Shown: piece by piece, positions 34,955 through 45,642 of the stretch | Position numbering within the stretch: position 1 is the stretch's first letter | How the letters are laid out: the number at the start of each line of letters is the position of its first letter | DNA from: Caulobacteraceae bacterium | GTDB lineage: Bacteria > Pseudomonadota > Alphaproteobacteria > Caulobacterales > Caulobacteraceae | Assembly (NCBI GenBank): GCA_019695035.1 | Contig: JAIBAU010000001.1 | Location: 124,001 to 188,000 of the forward strand | Direction of reading: 5' to 3' | DNA length: 64,000 bases | Program-made: the position numbers and the translations under genes | The notes under the pieces: generated by a model | The model's database searches: none | Told to the model about the DNA's origin: nothing | Seen by the model: only the letters and a program-made list of their open reading frames with translations

Positions 34955-37801
34955 CTACCCCGTCATCTCCGGCGCCGCGCCGCAGTGTTCGCAGGTGAAC
35001 CCCGCTCCGCTCGGCTTCAGCGCCAGTTCTCCGCACGTCGGGCACATGGCGTTGTGGCGGGTTTCGGTGCGGTCTTCGCGGGGTTTCCGGGCGCCGAAGT
35101 TTGCGACCACCAGGTTGTCGGGGGCCGTGCCGCGGGCGAAGCCCTTCGAGATGAACAGGGATGCCGGGACGGCCTCGGGCTCTTCCTGAGCGTCCTCGGC
35201 GCCTTCCCCTTCCTTCGCGCCGCGCCCCAGTCCGTCTGCATGGAGGGCGTCGGGGTCAGCGTTGGCGAGGTCGGTACGGTCGAGGTAGCTGACGGCCAGT
35301 TCGCGGAAGATGTAGTCTAGGATTGAAGTCGCCGACCTGATGGAGTCGTTGCCGGTGACCCGGCCGGCGGGCTCGAAGCGGGTGAACACGAAGGCGTCGA
35401 CGAATTCCTCGAGCGGCACGCCGTACTGGAGGCCGATCGAGATCGCGATGGCGAAGTTGTTCATGAGACTGCGGAAGGCGGCGCCTTCCTTGTGCATGTC
35501 CAGGAACACTTCGCCGAGTTCTCCGTCCTCATACTCGCCGGTGTGCAGATAGACCTTGTGGCCGCCCACGGCGGCCTTCTGGATGTACCCCTTGCGCCGG
35601 TCGGGCAGCTTGCGCCGGGCGCGCTCGCGTTCCACCACGCGCTCGACGACGCGTTCGACCGTGCGCGGCTCGGGAGCGGGCGGGGGCGCTTCGTTCCGCA
35701 ACGGATCGACACGCGGGAGATCCAGGGTGTGCAGGGCCGGCGGGTTGGCGCGGGCCAGGCGCACGGCGCGCAGGCCCGCAGCCGCGGCCGCCGACTGGAC
35801 GCGAACTGCGTCGGCGCCGGTGCTTCGCCAGTCCAGCGGAATTGCGATCTGGGACGGGGTGGAGGCAAACGTCTCGAGGGCGGCGGCCATGGCGAGTCGA
35901 TCCTCACGGGTGGGGCCGGAGAACAGGCCTTTCAGGTCACCGGGGAGGTCCGGCCAGTCGGCCAGGCTTCCGGCCCCCTCGACCCAGGCGGCGGCCTGCT
36001 GGATCTCGCGGGAGCCAAATCCCAGACGTTCGAGGGGGTCGAATCCCGGCTCAGCCAGGACCTCGGCGGGGACACCCAGAACGTCGCGCAGGAAGCCCTC
36101 GCCCAATACATGGGCTGAGAAGGCCGCGCGAAGGCTGGCTCCCCGGGTAAGCGCGTCCTCGACAGCGCCCAGTTCGAAGTCGGTAAGGCCCTTGGCGCGC
36201 AGGGATTCGTGGCCGAGGGCGGGGGCGCCGAGCAGGGTCCGCCGGCCCAGGGCGTGGGCGGCCGCCTGATCGACGTCCGCACCTGCGCCGGCGAGCGATA
36301 GGAAGGCCTGGTCCGAGAGGGTCGGAACGACCTCTCCATCGGCCGTCTCGACCACCGTCAGGGGGCCACTCCAGGGGGCCGGGCCCAGGCCGCCCGCTGA
36401 AAGTCGGAGCTCAAGATCCGCATCCTCAAAGAGGGCGGTGACCTCGGCGTGGCGGAGGCCGGTGCGTACGGCCGTGGCCAGCGCCTCCCGGTAAAGATTG
36501 GCTGCCAGCGGCGCCAGGCTGGCGTCCACGCCGGCGGTCGCCTCGGCCGAAGTCGAGACCGCCGTCAGACGGGCCTCGCGATCCTGGGCGTATTCCGGAT
36601 AGGCTCCGATCCGGGCGGCGATCTCGGCCGAGGTGGCGACTGCCGCCGCATCGAACAGGGCGAATAGTCCGCCGGCGCGAATGCGGCCGCTGTCGGCGCC
36701 GAAGTCGAGGCCTTCGCGTGCAAGGATGTCCCCGAGTCCCGCCAGGGTAAGAGCAAGCGGCCGAAACTCGGCCCGCAACCGGGCCTGATCAAAGTCGGCG
36801 GCGTAACCGGTGGCCGCCTCGATCTCGAGGGCGACGGTCCAGAGGCGGACAGCGGCCTCCATGGCCGCGGGTTCGAGAAGCCGGGCGGCGTCGAGGGCGG
36901 CCCTGGGCGCCAAGGGCGCGCGCGCAAGGGCTTCTGCGTCCCGTGCGTCGAAGGCAAGGGTCAACCGGCCGGTCTCCGCCCCTGCGCGGGCGGCCTCGGC
37001 AGCCTCCGGACCCCCGGCCTCAACAAGGTCTCGGGAGGCCAGCGCCAGCAGCGGGAAGGGCAGCGGAACGGGCGACGGATTAGAGTCCCATCCGCAGCCG
37101 ATGCTCTGCGCCGACGCGATAGCCGCCAGGATCAGCCCGTCCGATGCGCCGGCCTCTCGTGCGGCCAGGGCGGCCCGGGCAAGCGCGGTGTTCTGGGTCG
37201 GGTCACCGCAGACCCGAGCGTCGCCGTCGCAGCGTTCAACGGCGTCGGCGACCGCCGCCAGGCGTGCGGCCAGCAGGTCGGCGGCCTCGACCGCCAGCCT
37301 GGCCCCTCGCGCGTCAGCCACGTGCCGCCGGACGGCCGCGGTGAACTCGAGGTCCGAGAGCGACAGGAGCGGGGTCTCGTGACGCGCTGGCAAGCGGTCT
37401 TCGGCGATCGGATGCACCCGCGCCCCGCCGGGCCGCTGCGAGCCCGGGGCGGCGATGCCGAGAGCTATGGTGGCGAAGAGCTCGTGGGCGAACACCTCGG
37501 CATCTTCCGCACGGTCAAACAGGCCAATGGCGAACCCCCAGGCGGCGAGGCGCCGCGCATAGCGAGCGGGACCCCCGCCAAGCAGCGGGTCGACCGGCTT
37601 GTCCGGACTCAGTGCGCCGGGCTCGAGGTTGGGGTGGTCGGCCGGCAATTGCTCAGCCCAGTCGAGCCAGGCCTCGACGCGGGTCGACGACCAGCTCCGC
37701 GGGGTCTCCACCTCAACGACACGGCCGGCGCGCTCGATCTGGCGCCGTTCGCGCTCGATGGCCGGGGCGTCCTTGCCGGCGAAGATCCGTTCGAAACGCA
37801 C
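34955..37801 (-). CDS. Degenerate homologue of vitamin B12-dependent ribonucleotide reductase (TSCPD domain protein)
   Basis: 948 residues from a GTG at 37801 with GGGGGAGG upstream. The C-terminal 220 residues (from about 729) match the end of class II reductase NrdJ closely: [61 protein letters not shown] and a zinc ribbon CPTC...CEHC. The N-terminal 700 residues align only loosely. [26 protein letters not shown] and [24 protein letters not shown] correspond to reductase landmarks. The active-site block (NxCxE with radical-site cysteine and glutamate) is missing where it should precede AVRLWTV. It is thus probably not a reductase but a pseudoenzyme or regulator. A normal nrdJ is not in this window. 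Confidence 0.8.
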   Translation of the reverse strand: MRFERIFAGKDAPAIERERRQIERAGRVVEVETPRSWSSTRVEAWLDWAEQLPADHPNLEPGALSPDKPVDPLLGGGPARYARRLAAWGFAIGLFDRAEDAEVFAHELFATIALGIAAPGSQRPGGARVHPIAEDRLPARHETPLLSLSDLEFTAAVRRHVADARGARLAVEAADLLAARLAAVADAVERCDGDARVCGDPTQNTALARAALAAREAGASDGLILAAIASAQSIGCGWDSNPSPVPLPFPLLALASRDLVEAGGPEAAEAARAGAETGRLTLAFDARDAEALARAPLAPRAALDAARLLEPAAMEAAVRLWTVALEIEAATGYAADFDQARLRAEFRPLALTLAGLGDILAREGLDFGADSGRIRAGGLFALFDAAAVATSAEIAARIGAYPEYAQDREARLTAVSTSAEATAGVDASLAPLAANLYREALATAVRTGLRHAEVTALFEDADLELRLSAGGLGPAPWSGPLTVVETADGEVVPTLSDQAFLSLAGAGADVDQAAAHALGRRTLLGAPALGHESLRAKGLTDFELGAVEDALTRGASLRAAFSAHVLGEGFLRDVLGVPAEVLAEPGFDPLERLGFGSREIQQAAAWVEGAGSLADWPDLPGDLKGLFSGPTREDRLAMAAALETFASTPSQIAIPLDWRSTGADAVRVQSAAAAAGLRAVRLARANPPALHTLDLPRVDPLRNEAPPPAPEPRTVERVVERVVERERARRKLPDRRKGYIQKAAVGGHKVYLHTGEYEDGELGEVFLDMHKEGAAFRSLMNNFAIAISIGLQYGVPLEEFVDAFVFTRFEPAGRVTGNDSIRSATSILDYIFRELAVSYLDRTDLANADPDALHADGLGRGAKEGEGAEDAQEEPEAVPASLFISKGFARGTAPDNLVVANFGARKPREDRTETRHNAMCPTCGELALKPSGAGFTCEHCGAAPEMTG

Positions 37802-38050
37802 GCGCGCCTCCCCCGAAGGTGGTCACGCGAAGGCTAACCCCCTCGCGCGCGAGTTCCAATAAATCTGGTAGGTTCTGGCCGGTTACCCACAAGATGTTGC
37901 AGGTCTGGCTCTTTTGGCGAGCTCCGGCCTCACCTTGGGCGGGGCTTCGACGCCGAGGCCGAAATTGGCGGCCGCACCGAAGTCGCTGTGGACGCTAACC
38001 CCCGCTCCGGCCTATACGGACCCATCGGTTTCCAACGGACTCGCGCTCTC

Positions 38051-38449
38051 GTGCTTTCCAAGATCTTCACCTGGTGGAACGGCGCCACCCTTGGCACGCT
38101 GTGGACCATCGGCGTCAACGGCAGAAAGGTCGGCCAGGACGAGTTCGGCAACCGCTATTTCGAGGCGCGCACCAACAAGAATTCCTACGACGGCCGCAAG
38201 CGCCGCTGGGTGATCTTCAATGGCTATGCCGACGCCTCGAAGGTCCCGCCGGATTGGCACGGTTGGCTGCACCACACCTTCGATGAGCCGCCCACCAAGG
38301 CTCCTCTGCCTCGCCGCCGGTTCGAGCTGGATCATCTGCCCAACCTGACCGGCACCCCCTATGCGTGGCGCCCCAAGGGCTCCATCGCCCGCGGCGGCGA
38401 GCGCCAGGCGGCGACCGGCGACTACGAGGCCTGGAAGCCGGCGGAATGA
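38051..38449 (+). CDS. NADH:ubiquinone oxidoreductase accessory subunit, NDUFA12 family
   Basis: 132 residues from the GTG at 38051 (LSKIFTWWNGATLGTLWTI), the usual opening of the family. A GTG at 37988 adds 21 residues of unlikely sequence. The signature NRYFEARTNKNSYDGRKRRWVIFNG near residues 33-57 and PPDWHGWLHHTFDEPPT near 66-82 define PF05071. In alphaproteobacteria and mitochondria this small subunit sits on the complex I peripheral arm. The stop overlaps the next ATG (ATGA), so it is coupled to the DUF2155 gene. Confidence 0.9.
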   Translation: MLSKIFTWWNGATLGTLWTIGVNGRKVGQDEFGNRYFEARTNKNSYDGRKRRWVIFNGYADASKVPPDWHGWLHHTFDEPPTKAPLPRRRFELDHLPNLTGTPYAWRPKGSIARGGERQAATGDYEAWKPAE

Positions 38450-39087
38450 AGCGCGGTGCGGTCATCACCCTTGCGGCCTTGGCGGCGATCGTGACGATCG
38501 GCGGCCTGGCAGTCGCACAGGATGACCAGAGCCCTCCGCCGCTTGTTTTCGACGAACCGCCGCCCCCCCAGGAGCCGCCTCCGCCAGCGGTGGAAGCCCC
38601 GCCGGCCGCGCCCGGCGAGGTCGCTCCCCCGGCTCCAGACGCGGCCGCTCCGGCGCCGGACGCCACGGCCCCCGTGGATGTCACCGAGGCCGAGAAGACC
38701 GACGAGACCGAGGAGACGGCAGAGTCGCTTCCAGCCGCACCGCTCGAGGTCCAGGCCCCGACCGGCAAGCGGGTGCGCCATGCCTCGGCGATCATCCAGG
38801 CGCTGGACAAGATTACCGCCGAGACCATTCGCTTCGAGGTCCGCGTCGGCACGCCGGTGAAATACCGTGGTCTGGTCTTCACCCTGCGAGCCTGCGAGAC
38901 CTCTTCTGACGAGGAGGCGATCACCGACTCCTTCGCCTACCTGCAGATTCGCGCCGAGCCGCGCACCGTCTCTGAAAAGCAGCCGTCCCGCGAGGTTTTC
39001 CGGGGCTGGATGTTCGCGTCGTCTCCCGGACTGAACCCGCTGCAGCACCCGGTTTACGACGCCTGGGTCATCGCCTGTAAGGCCTGA
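38446..39087 (+). CDS. Exported DUF2155 protein
   Basis: 213 residues from the ATG at 38446. A signal peptide ([24 protein letters not shown]) is followed by an acidic Pro/Ala-rich linker of about 75 residues. The DUF2155 domain then shows [64 protein letters not shown]. This family is confined mainly to alphaproteobacteria and is often next to NDUFA12 and aat, as here. Probably periplasmic, with two or more cysteines. No biochemical role known to me. The 3' end overlaps the convergent aat by 34 bases. Confidence 0.88.
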   Translation: MKRGAVITLAALAAIVTIGGLAVAQDDQSPPPLVFDEPPPPQEPPPPAVEAPPAAPGEVAPPAPDAAAPAPDATAPVDVTEAEKTDETEETAESLPAAPLEVQAPTGKRVRHASAIIQALDKITAETIRFEVRVGTPVKYRGLVFTLRACETSSDEEAITDSFAYLQIRAEPRTVSEKQPSREVFRGWMFASSPGLNPLQHPVYDAWVIACKA

Positions 39088-39704
39088 GACCCGCTCGCCC
39101 GCGGCCCGAGCGCAAAGAAATCTCCCTCCACCGCCAGGGCCGCCTCGAGAAGGCGGTGATAGTCGCGTCGCGGAACCTCGACCGCGCCGAACTGGACCAG
39201 GTGGGCCGTTAGGAACTGTGCGTCGAGCAATCGGTAGCCGCCGGCTCTCAGCCGGCCCACCAGGTGAACGAGCGCCACCTTCGAAGCGTCCCGGGCGTTG
39301 GGAAACATGCTCTCGCCGAAAAACGCGCCGCCGAGTGCGACCCCATAGAGCCCGCCCTCGAGGGTTCCGTCCCGCCAGCATTCGACCGAGTGGGCGAGGC
39401 CCCGGGCGAAGAGCCCCTGGTACATCCCCCGGATAGCCGGATTGATCCAGGTGTCCTCGCGCCTCGGCCGTTCGGCGGCGCACTCGTCCAGCACCTGCTC
39501 GAAGGCGGTGTCGATACGCACCTCGAAGCGGTCCGACCGCACGGTCCGGCAGAGCCTCTGTGAAGCGTGGAAGCGGTCCAGCGGCAGCACGCCGCGCAGT
39601 TCCGGATCGACGAGGAAAACGCGCTCGTCGTCACGCGTCTCCGCCATCGGAAACACGCCCCGTGCATAGCATTCGATCAGGTCCTCGAGACTGAAGGCGG
39701 TCAC
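39054..39704 (-). CDS. aat: Leucyl/phenylalanyl-tRNA--protein transferase
   Basis: 216 residues from the GTG at 39704 ([21 protein letters not shown]), the usual opening. The in-frame start at 39767 would overlap accC. The motifs [42 protein letters not shown] and [16 protein letters not shown] are those of Aat. The enzyme adds Leu or Phe to proteins with N-terminal Lys or Arg, marking them for ClpAP. It begins four bases after the accC stop and is likely in the acc operon. The C-terminal 11 codons overlap the convergent DUF2155 gene. Confidence 0.93.
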   Translation of the reverse strand: MTAFSLEDLIECYARGVFPMAETRDDERVFLVDPELRGVLPLDRFHASQRLCRTVRSDRFEVRIDTAFEQVLDECAAERPRREDTWINPAIRGMYQGLFARGLAHSVECWRDGTLEGGLYGVALGGAFFGESMFPNARDASKVALVHLVGRLRAGGYRLLDAQFLTAHLVQFGAVEVPRRDYHRLLEAALAVEGDFFALGPRASGSQALQAMTQAS

Positions 39705-39708
39705 GGCC

Positions 39709-41055
39709 TCAGGAGGCGTTCTTCGCCGCCCACTTCTCAAGCCAGTGGATGTCGTAGGCGCCGGCAATGATGTCGGGCTCCTGCAACAGCTCCTGGAACA
39801 GCGGGGTGGTGGTGTCGATGCCGGCGACCACCATCTCGTTCAGGCAACGCTTGGTCCGGGCGATGCACTCGGCGCGATCCCGGCCGTGCACGATCAGCTT
39901 GCCGATCAGACTGTCGTAGTACGGCGGGATCGCGTAGCCGGCGTAGACGTGGCTGTCGAGGCGCACGCCCAGGCCGCCCGGCGCATGGAAGTCCGTGACC
40001 GTCCCCGGCGAGGGGGTGAAGGTCTTCGGATTCTCGGCGTTGATCCGGCACTCGATGGCATGGCCTTCGAAGATGATGTCCTTCTGACTGAAGGACAGGG
40101 GCAGGCCAGCGGCGATGCGGATCTGCTCGCGCACCAGATCGATGCCGGTGATCGCTTCGGTGACGGGATGTTCGACCTGCAGGCGAGTGTTCATTTCGAT
40201 GAAGAAGAACTCGCCGTCCTCCCAGAGGAACTCGATCGTGCCGACGCCGAGGTAACCGATGGCCTTGATGGCGTCGACGACCACCTTGCCGATCTTTTCC
40301 CGGCCGGCCGCGTCCAGAGCCGGGGAGGGGGCCTCCTCCAGCACCTTCTGGTGGCGACGCTGCAAGGAGCAGTCGCGCTCACCCAGATGGCAGACGTTGC
40401 CGTGGCTGTCGGCAATGACCTGCAGTTCGATGTGGCGCGGCTTCTGGAGGTAGCGCTCCATGTAGACTGTCCCATCGCCGAAGGCGGCCTGCGCCTCCTG
40501 CTGGGCGGCCATGACCGCCTCCGCCAGGCCGTCGCGATCCTTCGCCACCTTCATGCCCCGGCCGCCGCCGCCGGCGGCCGCCTTGATCAGGACGGGGAAC
40601 CCGATCGCCTCAGCGGCGGCCATGGCTTCTTCGACGGTCGCGACGCCGCCTTCAGAGCCCGGGACCACCGGGATGCCGGCGTCCTTTACGGTCTGCTTGG
40701 CGCTGATCTTGTCGCCCATGACCCGGATGTGCTCCGGCGTCGGGCCGATGAAGGTGAGGCCGTGGGCCTTCACGATCTCGGCGAAGCGCGCGTTCTCGGA
40801 GAGGAAGCCGTAGCCGGGGTGAATCGCCTGGGCGCCGGTGATCTCGCAGGCAGCGATGATCGACGGGATATTGAGGTAGCTTTTCGCCGCCGGGGCGGGC
40901 CCGATGCAGACGCTTTCGTCGGCCAGGCGCACATGCATCGACGAGGCGTCGGCGGTCGAGTGCACCGCCACCGTCGAGATGCCCATCTCCTTGCACGCCC
41001 GGATGACCCGGAGCGCGATCTCGCCGCGGTTGGCGATCAGAACCTTGTCGAACAT
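39709..41055 (-). CDS. accC: Acetyl-CoA carboxylase, biotin carboxylase subunit
   Basis: 448 residues. It starts [23 protein letters not shown] and shows the ATP-grasp glycine loop [13 protein letters not shown] (about residues 162-174), the EAPSPAL block and [14 protein letters not shown] near 288-301. The length equals that of E. coli AccC (449). It carboxylates biotin on AccB in the first step of fatty acid synthesis. It follows accB by eight bases, the standard accBC pair. Confidence 0.97.
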   Translation of the reverse strand: MFDKVLIANRGEIALRVIRACKEMGISTVAVHSTADASSMHVRLADESVCIGPAPAAKSYLNIPSIIAACEITGAQAIHPGYGFLSENARFAEIVKAHGLTFIGPTPEHIRVMGDKISAKQTVKDAGIPVVPGSEGGVATVEEAMAAAEAIGFPVLIKAAAGGGGRGMKVAKDRDGLAEAVMAAQQEAQAAFGDGTVYMERYLQKPRHIELQVIADSHGNVCHLGERDCSLQRRHQKVLEEAPSPALDAAGREKIGKVVVDAIKAIGYLGVGTIEFLWEDGEFFFIEMNTRLQVEHPVTEAITGIDLVREQIRIAAGLPLSFSQKDIIFEGHAIECRINAENPKTFTPSPGTVTDFHAPGGLGVRLDSHVYAGYAIPPYYDSLIGKLIVHGRDRAECIARTKRCLNEMVVAGIDTTTPLFQELLQEPDIIAGAYDIHWLEKWAAKNAS

Positions 41056-41063
41056 GGGTCGTC

Positions 41064-41555
41064 CTACTCGATGACGACGAGCGGCTCGCCGAACTCCACC
41101 GGCTGGGCGTCGCCAACCAGGATCTCCACCACCGTGCCCGCTCTCGGGGCCGGAATCGGGTTCATGGTCTTCATCGCCTCGATGATGAGAAGGGTCTGGC
41201 CTTCCTTGACCTTGTCGCCGGGCTTGACGAAGGAGGGCGATCCCGGCTGGGGCTGAAGGTAGACCGTGCCCACCATCGGGGATTTCACTGCGTCGCCGCG
41301 CATGGGCGCGGCCTCGGCAGGCGCTGGGGCGGAGGCCGTCGCCGGAGCCGCCGCCGGAGCAGGCGCGGCGATCGGGGCCGGTGCGGCGTAGGAAACGCTG
41401 GTGGCGGCTGCCTGGCGAGAGACCTTGATCTTCAGGTCGCCGCTCTCGACCTCGATCTCGGACAGCCCGGTGTCCCCGAGGATTTCGGCCAGGGTGCGCA
41501 CCAGCTTGGTGTCGATGGCGGCGCCCGAGGGCGCAGGGGACTTGCGATCAGCCAT
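41064..41555 (-). CDS. accB: Acetyl-CoA carboxylase biotin carboxyl carrier protein
   Basis: 163 residues. The N-terminal helical part ([30 protein letters not shown]) is followed by an Ala/Pro-rich hinge (about 60-85). The biotinyl domain has the lysine in [12 protein letters not shown]. It carries carboxybiotin between AccC and the carboxyltransferase. It lies between aroQ upstream (15 bases) and accC downstream, so aroQ-accB-accC-aat probably form one operon, an order seen in many proteobacteria. Confidence 0.96.
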   Translation of the reverse strand: MADRKSPAPSGAAIDTKLVRTLAEILGDTGLSEIEVESGDLKIKVSRQAAATSVSYAAPAPIAAPAPAAAPATASAPAPAEAAPMRGDAVKSPMVGTVYLQPQPGSPSFVKPGDKVKEGQTLLIIEAMKTMNPIPAPRAGTVVEILVGDAQPVEFGEPLVVIE

Positions 41556-41570
41556 TAGCCTGCCTTGGTC

Positions 41571-42026
41571 TTATTGGGCCGCGCGGACCGCGCCGGTCAG
41601 GCGCAGCGCCGCATCGACGGCCAGTTCGTAACTCATCGGGCCGAAACCGTTGACGGAGCCGATCGAGGCCAGGGCCACGAAGGACTGCCTGCGAAACGGC
41701 TCACGGGCGTGGGGGTTCGAAAGGTGGCACTCGACCACCGGAATTTTCAGCGTTTTCAGCGCGTCAAGGAGCGCCACCGAGGTATGGGTGTAGCCGCCTG
41801 CATTGAGGACAAGGCCCGAGGCCTGTTCGCCGGCCTCCTGTACCCAGTCGATCAGCTCGCCCTCGTGGTTGGTCTGGCGGAAGACGGCCTTGCGGCCATA
41901 CTCGGCCGCGCGCGCCTCGCACAGGCCGCGGATCTGCTCGAGCGTCGTCTTGCCATAGATGTGCGGTTCGCGGGTCCCCAAGAGGTTCAGGTTGGGGCCG
42001 TTGAGAACATAAATCGGTTTGGCCAT
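41571..42026 (-). CDS. aroQ: 3-dehydroquinate dehydratase, type II
   Basis: 151 residues starting [25 protein letters not shown]. The catalytic Tyr and Arg are in GTREPHIYG, the His in [13 protein letters not shown], and a further His in [16 protein letters not shown]. The enzyme dehydrates 3-dehydroquinate in the shikimate pathway as a dodecamer. It starts the acc operon and is divergent from thiS with an 86-base gap. Confidence 0.96.
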   Translation of the reverse strand: MAKPIYVLNGPNLNLLGTREPHIYGKTTLEQIRGLCEARAAEYGRKAVFRQTNHEGELIDWVQEAGEQASGLVLNAGGYTHTSVALLDALKTLKIPVVECHLSNPHAREPFRRQSFVALASIGSVNGFGPMSYELAVDAALRLTGAVRAAQ

Positions 42027-42112
42027 TCGCCCGCCGTTCGAATCCGCGGCCCTTGTATAGCCGCCCCGCCAGCGTCACAACCCGCCGCAACCGCCGGAGT
42101 ATGCGAGGGTCC

Positions 42113-42310
42113 ATGAGGATTTCGGTGAACGGAACCGAGCGGGAGGTGGCGGCGCGCGACGTCGCCAGCCTGATCGCCGAGCTCGACCTCGACCCCCGCA
42201 AGGTCGCGGTGGAGCATAACCTGTCGATTGTGCCGCGCTCGCTTCACGCGGGAACGCCCTTGAGGGAAGGGGACCGCGTGGAGATCGTCCAGTTCGTCGG
42301 GGGCGGTTGA
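42113..42310 (+). CDS. thiS: Sulfur carrier protein ThiS
   Basis: 65 residues from the ATG at 42113 (MRISVNGTEREV). It has the ubiquitin-like fold pattern and the essential C-terminal GG (VQFVGGG). The end is adenylated and thiocarboxylated, then donates sulfur to thiazole formation by ThiG. thiG is encoded in the same direction 3.3 kb downstream, separated by five other genes, rather than next to thiS as usual. Confidence 0.92.
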   Translation: MRISVNGTEREVAARDVASLIAELDLDPRKVAVEHNLSIVPRSLHAGTPLREGDRVEIVQFVGGG

Positions 42311-42393
42311 GAGCCGCCGCAATCTTTGCGTTCCGGCGCCAAGGCTTGGCCATATTGCGACCTTAGCCACGGCCCGTCAGTGGGAGTTCAGAC

Positions 42394-42771
42394 ATGCGCC
42401 TCATCGCCGTCGCCGCAGCTTTCCTTGCTCTCATCGCCCAGCCGGTGCTGGCGCAGGAGTTGAGCAAGACCGCGCCCGTGTTGCAGAAGACCGCTCCGGC
42501 GACCGAGTCAGATCCCGACCGCGTCGCCGAGGCCCGCCGGTTGACCGCCGAGGCCCTTGCGGCCGACCAGGCGACCGTTCAGCGCAATGCCGCGGCCCAG
42601 GCCGACTACAACGCCCGCCTGGCGGCCAACAAGGCCGCGCAGGACCGCTACCAGGCCGACCTCGCCGCTCAGCGAGCCGCCGCCGCCCAGTACGAACGCG
42701 ACCGCGCCGCCTGGGAAGCTCGGGTCAAGGCCTGCCAGGCTGGCGATACCAGCCAGTGCGGACCGCGCTGA
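42394..42771 (+). CDS. Secreted hypothetical protein with helical Ala/Gln-rich region
   Basis: 125 residues. MRLIAVAAAFLALIAQPVLAQ is a signal peptide. The rest is a long charged helix, with repeated patterns such as ADQATVQRNAAAQADYNARL and AAQYERDRAAWEARV, likely a coiled coil, ending in a short Cys-containing tail (ACQAGDTSQCGPR). No family recognised. It lies between thiS and the hemerythrin-like gene in the same direction. Confidence 0.65.
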   Translation: MRLIAVAAAFLALIAQPVLAQELSKTAPVLQKTAPATESDPDRVAEARRLTAEALAADQATVQRNAAAQADYNARLAANKAAQDRYQADLAAQRAAAAQYERDRAAWEARVKACQAGDTSQCGPR

Positions 42772-42789
42772 TCGCGACTATCTAGGCGC

Positions 42790-43383
42790 ATGCCCGACGC
42801 GCCCCTCCACGCCGACCACCTGTTCGCCCGCACCCGCCTGCCGGATGAGTTCCGGTGGCTGGAGTCCGGCTGCCCGCGGCAGGCCTGGAGCGAGCCGGAC
42901 CGCATCCACGCTATGGGCGCCCACTGGCTGGAGATTCACGGCTGGTTCCGCCAGATGCTGGGCGGCCTCACGGCCCTGACGGGGCAATGGCGGGAAGGTG
43001 GGCTCGCCGCTCCGCAGTATCAGGCCCTGCTGATGCCGCGTCTTCAGCAGTTCCTGCAGAATCTCGACGGTCATCATCAGCGGGAAAGTCGGCTCTATTT
43101 CCCCGCATTTTCGCGCCAGGAGCCCCGCATCGCCGCGGGCATAGCCCTGCTGGATCGCGATCACGAGGTGGTCCACGGGCTGCTGGAGCGCATGTTCCAG
43201 ACCGGCAACGACTTCAATCGCGCGCTTGCCGGGGGGGCGGACACGGCCGGGCCAGGCGCGGCGCTCGCCGACGCCATCGAGGCCGCCTCAATGCCCCTCG
43301 CCCGCCATCTGCACGATGAAGAGGATATTGTCGTGCCGTTGCTGACCCTGCACGGCGACCCCTTCGAGAATCGTCACGAGTAA
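42790..43383 (+). CDS. Hemerythrin-like domain protein
   Basis: 197 residues, all helical, without signal peptide. The four-helix bundle pattern has HWLEIHGWFRQML, QNLDGHHQRESRLYFPAF, DRDHEVVHGLLERM and ARHLHDEEDIVVPLL. The His and Glu residues in these helices fit the HHE di-iron site of PF01814. Such proteins bind oxygen or nitric oxide or sense iron and redox state. It converges with selU, leaving two bases between the stops. Confidence 0.8.
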   Translation: MPDAPLHADHLFARTRLPDEFRWLESGCPRQAWSEPDRIHAMGAHWLEIHGWFRQMLGGLTALTGQWREGGLAAPQYQALLMPRLQQFLQNLDGHHQRESRLYFPAFSRQEPRIAAGIALLDRDHEVVHGLLERMFQTGNDFNRALAGGADTAGPGAALADAIEAASMPLARHLHDEEDIVVPLLTLHGDPFENRHE

Positions 43384-43385
43384 GG

Positions 43386-44468
43386 TCAGGGGAGCACGCC
43401 GTCCACCAGCCTCTCGATTTCCGAAGCCGCGGCCTCCAGGCTTTCCTGCCGACCCGGCTCGAGCGACACGCTTCCGAGCTGCGCGCGGGTCTCCCGGCGC
43501 GCCGAACGGGCGTAGGCGGGATCGTAATGCAGAGCCATCAGCGCCAGCGCCAGGCCGCGGAAATCACCCACCGATATCATCTCCCGCCAGTGCTCGAGCC
43601 GCTTCTGGCTGGGATGGGTCGGCAGCCGGGCCACAAGCCTCTCCAGCCCGTCGAGGTCTGAGACCAGATCGCTGTAGGCCGAGACGAGGAAGTCAGCGCG
43701 GGCTTCCGGCGTAGCTTCGAGTTCGATCCGCGGCGCGGCCTGCATGGCGCGCCACAAGAGCGGCGGCACCATCAGTTCGCCGATGCGGCTGGATTCGGCT
43801 TCTGCGATGACGGGTCGTGCCGGGTCGAAGCCCTCCAGGGCCTCCAGCAACAGGCTCTCGAACCGCTTCTGACTCGGCTGGGGGCGATCCGCGTAGCCGC
43901 CGAGCAGGGAGCCCCGGTGGACGGCCAATCCCTCGAGATCAAGCACCTGGAGACCTCGGGCTTGCAGCAGTCGCAGGACGGCGGTCTTGCCCGCGCCGGT
44001 GTTGCCGTCGATCAGCAGGAGCCTTGGCCCGGCCCCGTCGCCGTAGAGCTGGTCCTGAACCCTTCTGCGATAGGTTCGATAACCGCCTTGCAGCAGCGAT
44101 GTCCGCCAACCGACCTGGCTCAGCACTGTCGCGAAGGCGTGCGAGCGTTGGCCGCCGCGCCAGCAATAAACCAGCGGCCTAAAGTTCTCGGGGCGGTCGG
44201 CCAGGGCGGTCTCCAGGTGCCTCGCGATGTTGCGGGCGACAAGCCCCGCCCCCAGCCTGCGGGCTTCGAAGCGCGACGCGACGTAGAGCGTGCCCACCTC
44301 TGCTCGCTCAGAGTCTGAAAGCACCGGCAGATTGATCGCCCCCGGAATGTGATCCTCGGCGTACTCCGAAGGACTGCGGGCGTCGATGAGCAGGTCCGCG
44401 CCAGCAAGACTGGCGCGATCTGCGTCGGGCAGGAGTCTGATCGCGGGGGCATCCGGCGAAGTGGTCAT
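43386..44468 (-). CDS. selU: tRNA 2-selenouridine synthase
   Basis: 360 residues. A rhodanese domain (about 15-130) has the active Cys102 in LVYCWRGGQRSHA, followed by a P-loop domain with DGNTGAGKTAVL (about 154-165). This two-domain layout is specific to SelU/MnmH, which swaps sulfur in 2-thiouridine for selenium at the wobble base of tRNA-Lys, Glu and Gln. It needs selenophosphate from SelD, whose gene lies divergently 42 bases away. No selA or selB is in this window. Confidence 0.94.
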   Translation of the reverse strand: MTTSPDAPAIRLLPDADRASLAGADLLIDARSPSEYAEDHIPGAINLPVLSDSERAEVGTLYVASRFEARRLGAGLVARNIARHLETALADRPENFRPLVYCWRGGQRSHAFATVLSQVGWRTSLLQGGYRTYRRRVQDQLYGDGAGPRLLLIDGNTGAGKTAVLRLLQARGLQVLDLEGLAVHRGSLLGGYADRPQPSQKRFESLLLEALEGFDPARPVIAEAESSRIGELMVPPLLWRAMQAAPRIELEATPEARADFLVSAYSDLVSDLDGLERLVARLPTHPSQKRLEHWREMISVGDFRGLALALMALHYDPAYARSARRETRAQLGSVSLEPGRQESLEAAASEIERLVDGVLP

Positions 44469-44510
44469 CAGCGTTGATATAGCCTGCGTGCGGGCCTAGA
44501 GCCGAGCCCC

Positions 44511-45575
44511 ATGACCGATGCCCAGACATCCCTGCGTCTCACGTCGCTCGCCCATGGAGGCGGTTGCGGCTGCAAGCTGGCCCCCGGCGTGCTGAAGGAC
44601 ATTCTGAAGCAGATTCCGGCCTCCGGAGTGTTCCCCGACCTGCTGGTGGGCAATGAAAGCTCGGACGACGCGGCGGTCTGGCGACTGAACGACGAGCAGG
44701 CGCTTGTCGCCACCACGGACTTCTTCATGCCGGTGGTGGATGATCCCTTCGATTTCGGTCGGATAGCCGCCACGAACGCTCTGTCCGATATCTACGCCAT
44801 GGGGGGGAGGCCGATCCTGGCGCTTGCCATCGTCGGCATGCCGGTCAACCGGTTGCCGGTGGAGACCATCGGCCGGATCCTCGCCGGCGGCGCCAGCGTC
44901 TGCGCCGACGCCGGGGTTCCCATCGCCGGCGGCCACTCCATCGATAGCGTCGAGCCGATCTACGGGCTTGTCGCGTTGGGGCTGGTTCATCCGGATCGGG
45001 TTCGCCGCAACGACCGGGCCCGTCCCGGCGATCTGCTGATCCTGACCAAGGGTCTGGGCGTCGGCGTGTTCTCCGCCGCATTCAAGCAAGAGCGGCTGGA
45101 ACGAAGCGGCTACGACGCCCTGATCGCCTCCACCACTCAATTGAACGCTGTGGGCGCGCGCCTCGCGGAAGATCCTGCAGTCCACGCGCTGACCGATGTG
45201 ACAGGGTTTGGACTGCTGGGGCATGCGTTGGAGGTCTCCCGCGGTTCCGGCGTGGCGGTTGAGCTCACGGGCCGCCCACCGTTGTTGGCCGGGGTGGAGC
45301 CCCTGGCGCGCGAGGGCGTGCGGACCGGGGCCTCCGGCCGCAACTGGGCCAGCTATGGCCAGGCGGTAGAACTGCCCGATGGGTTCGAGGACTGGCGCCG
45401 CGATCTGCTGACCGATCCCCAGACTTCGGGGGGCCTGCTGGTCGCCGTCGACCCGGACCGCGCCGCGGCCGTGCTGGAGCACGTGCAGGATGCGGGATTT
45501 GCTGCCGCAGCGATTGTGGGGCGGTGTGTCGCCGGTTCGCCGGGAATTCGGGTGGTCGAGCCGCCCCAGGCCTGA
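44511..45575 (+). CDS. selD: Selenide, water dikinase (selenophosphate synthase)
   Basis: 354 residues. The glycine-rich N-terminus [10 protein letters not shown] carries the catalytic Cys19 and Lys22 (equivalent to Cys17 and Lys20 of E. coli). No in-frame TGA replaces the cysteine. Further motifs are [29 protein letters not shown] (metal-binding Asp) and the segment [10 protein letters not shown]. It makes selenophosphate from selenide and ATP. It shares a short divergent promoter with selU and is probably dedicated to tRNA selenation here. thiG follows after 67 bases. Confidence 0.96.
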   Translation: MTDAQTSLRLTSLAHGGGCGCKLAPGVLKDILKQIPASGVFPDLLVGNESSDDAAVWRLNDEQALVATTDFFMPVVDDPFDFGRIAATNALSDIYAMGGRPILALAIVGMPVNRLPVETIGRILAGGASVCADAGVPIAGGHSIDSVEPIYGLVALGLVHPDRVRRNDRARPGDLLILTKGLGVGVFSAAFKQERLERSGYDALIASTTQLNAVGARLAEDPAVHALTDVTGFGLLGHALEVSRGSGVAVELTGRPPLLAGVEPLAREGVRTGASGRNWASYGQAVELPDGFEDWRRDLLTDPQTSGGLLVAVDPDRAAAVLEHVQDAGFAAAAIVGRCVAGSPGIRVVEPPQA

Positions 45576-45642
45576 CGTGCGACATGCTGACTTGCGCTCG
45601 GCGGCGCTTCACGCGGGCGCGCCTTCGGCGTATCTGACCGCC

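Noticed and set aside
42030-42050. TTCGAATCC, resembling a tRNA T-arm, near the aroQ start
   Set aside because: No acceptor stem, D-arm or anticodon arm can be built around it.
44560-44580. Possible selenocysteine at the SelD active site
   Set aside because: The codon is TGC for cysteine; no in-frame TGA is present.
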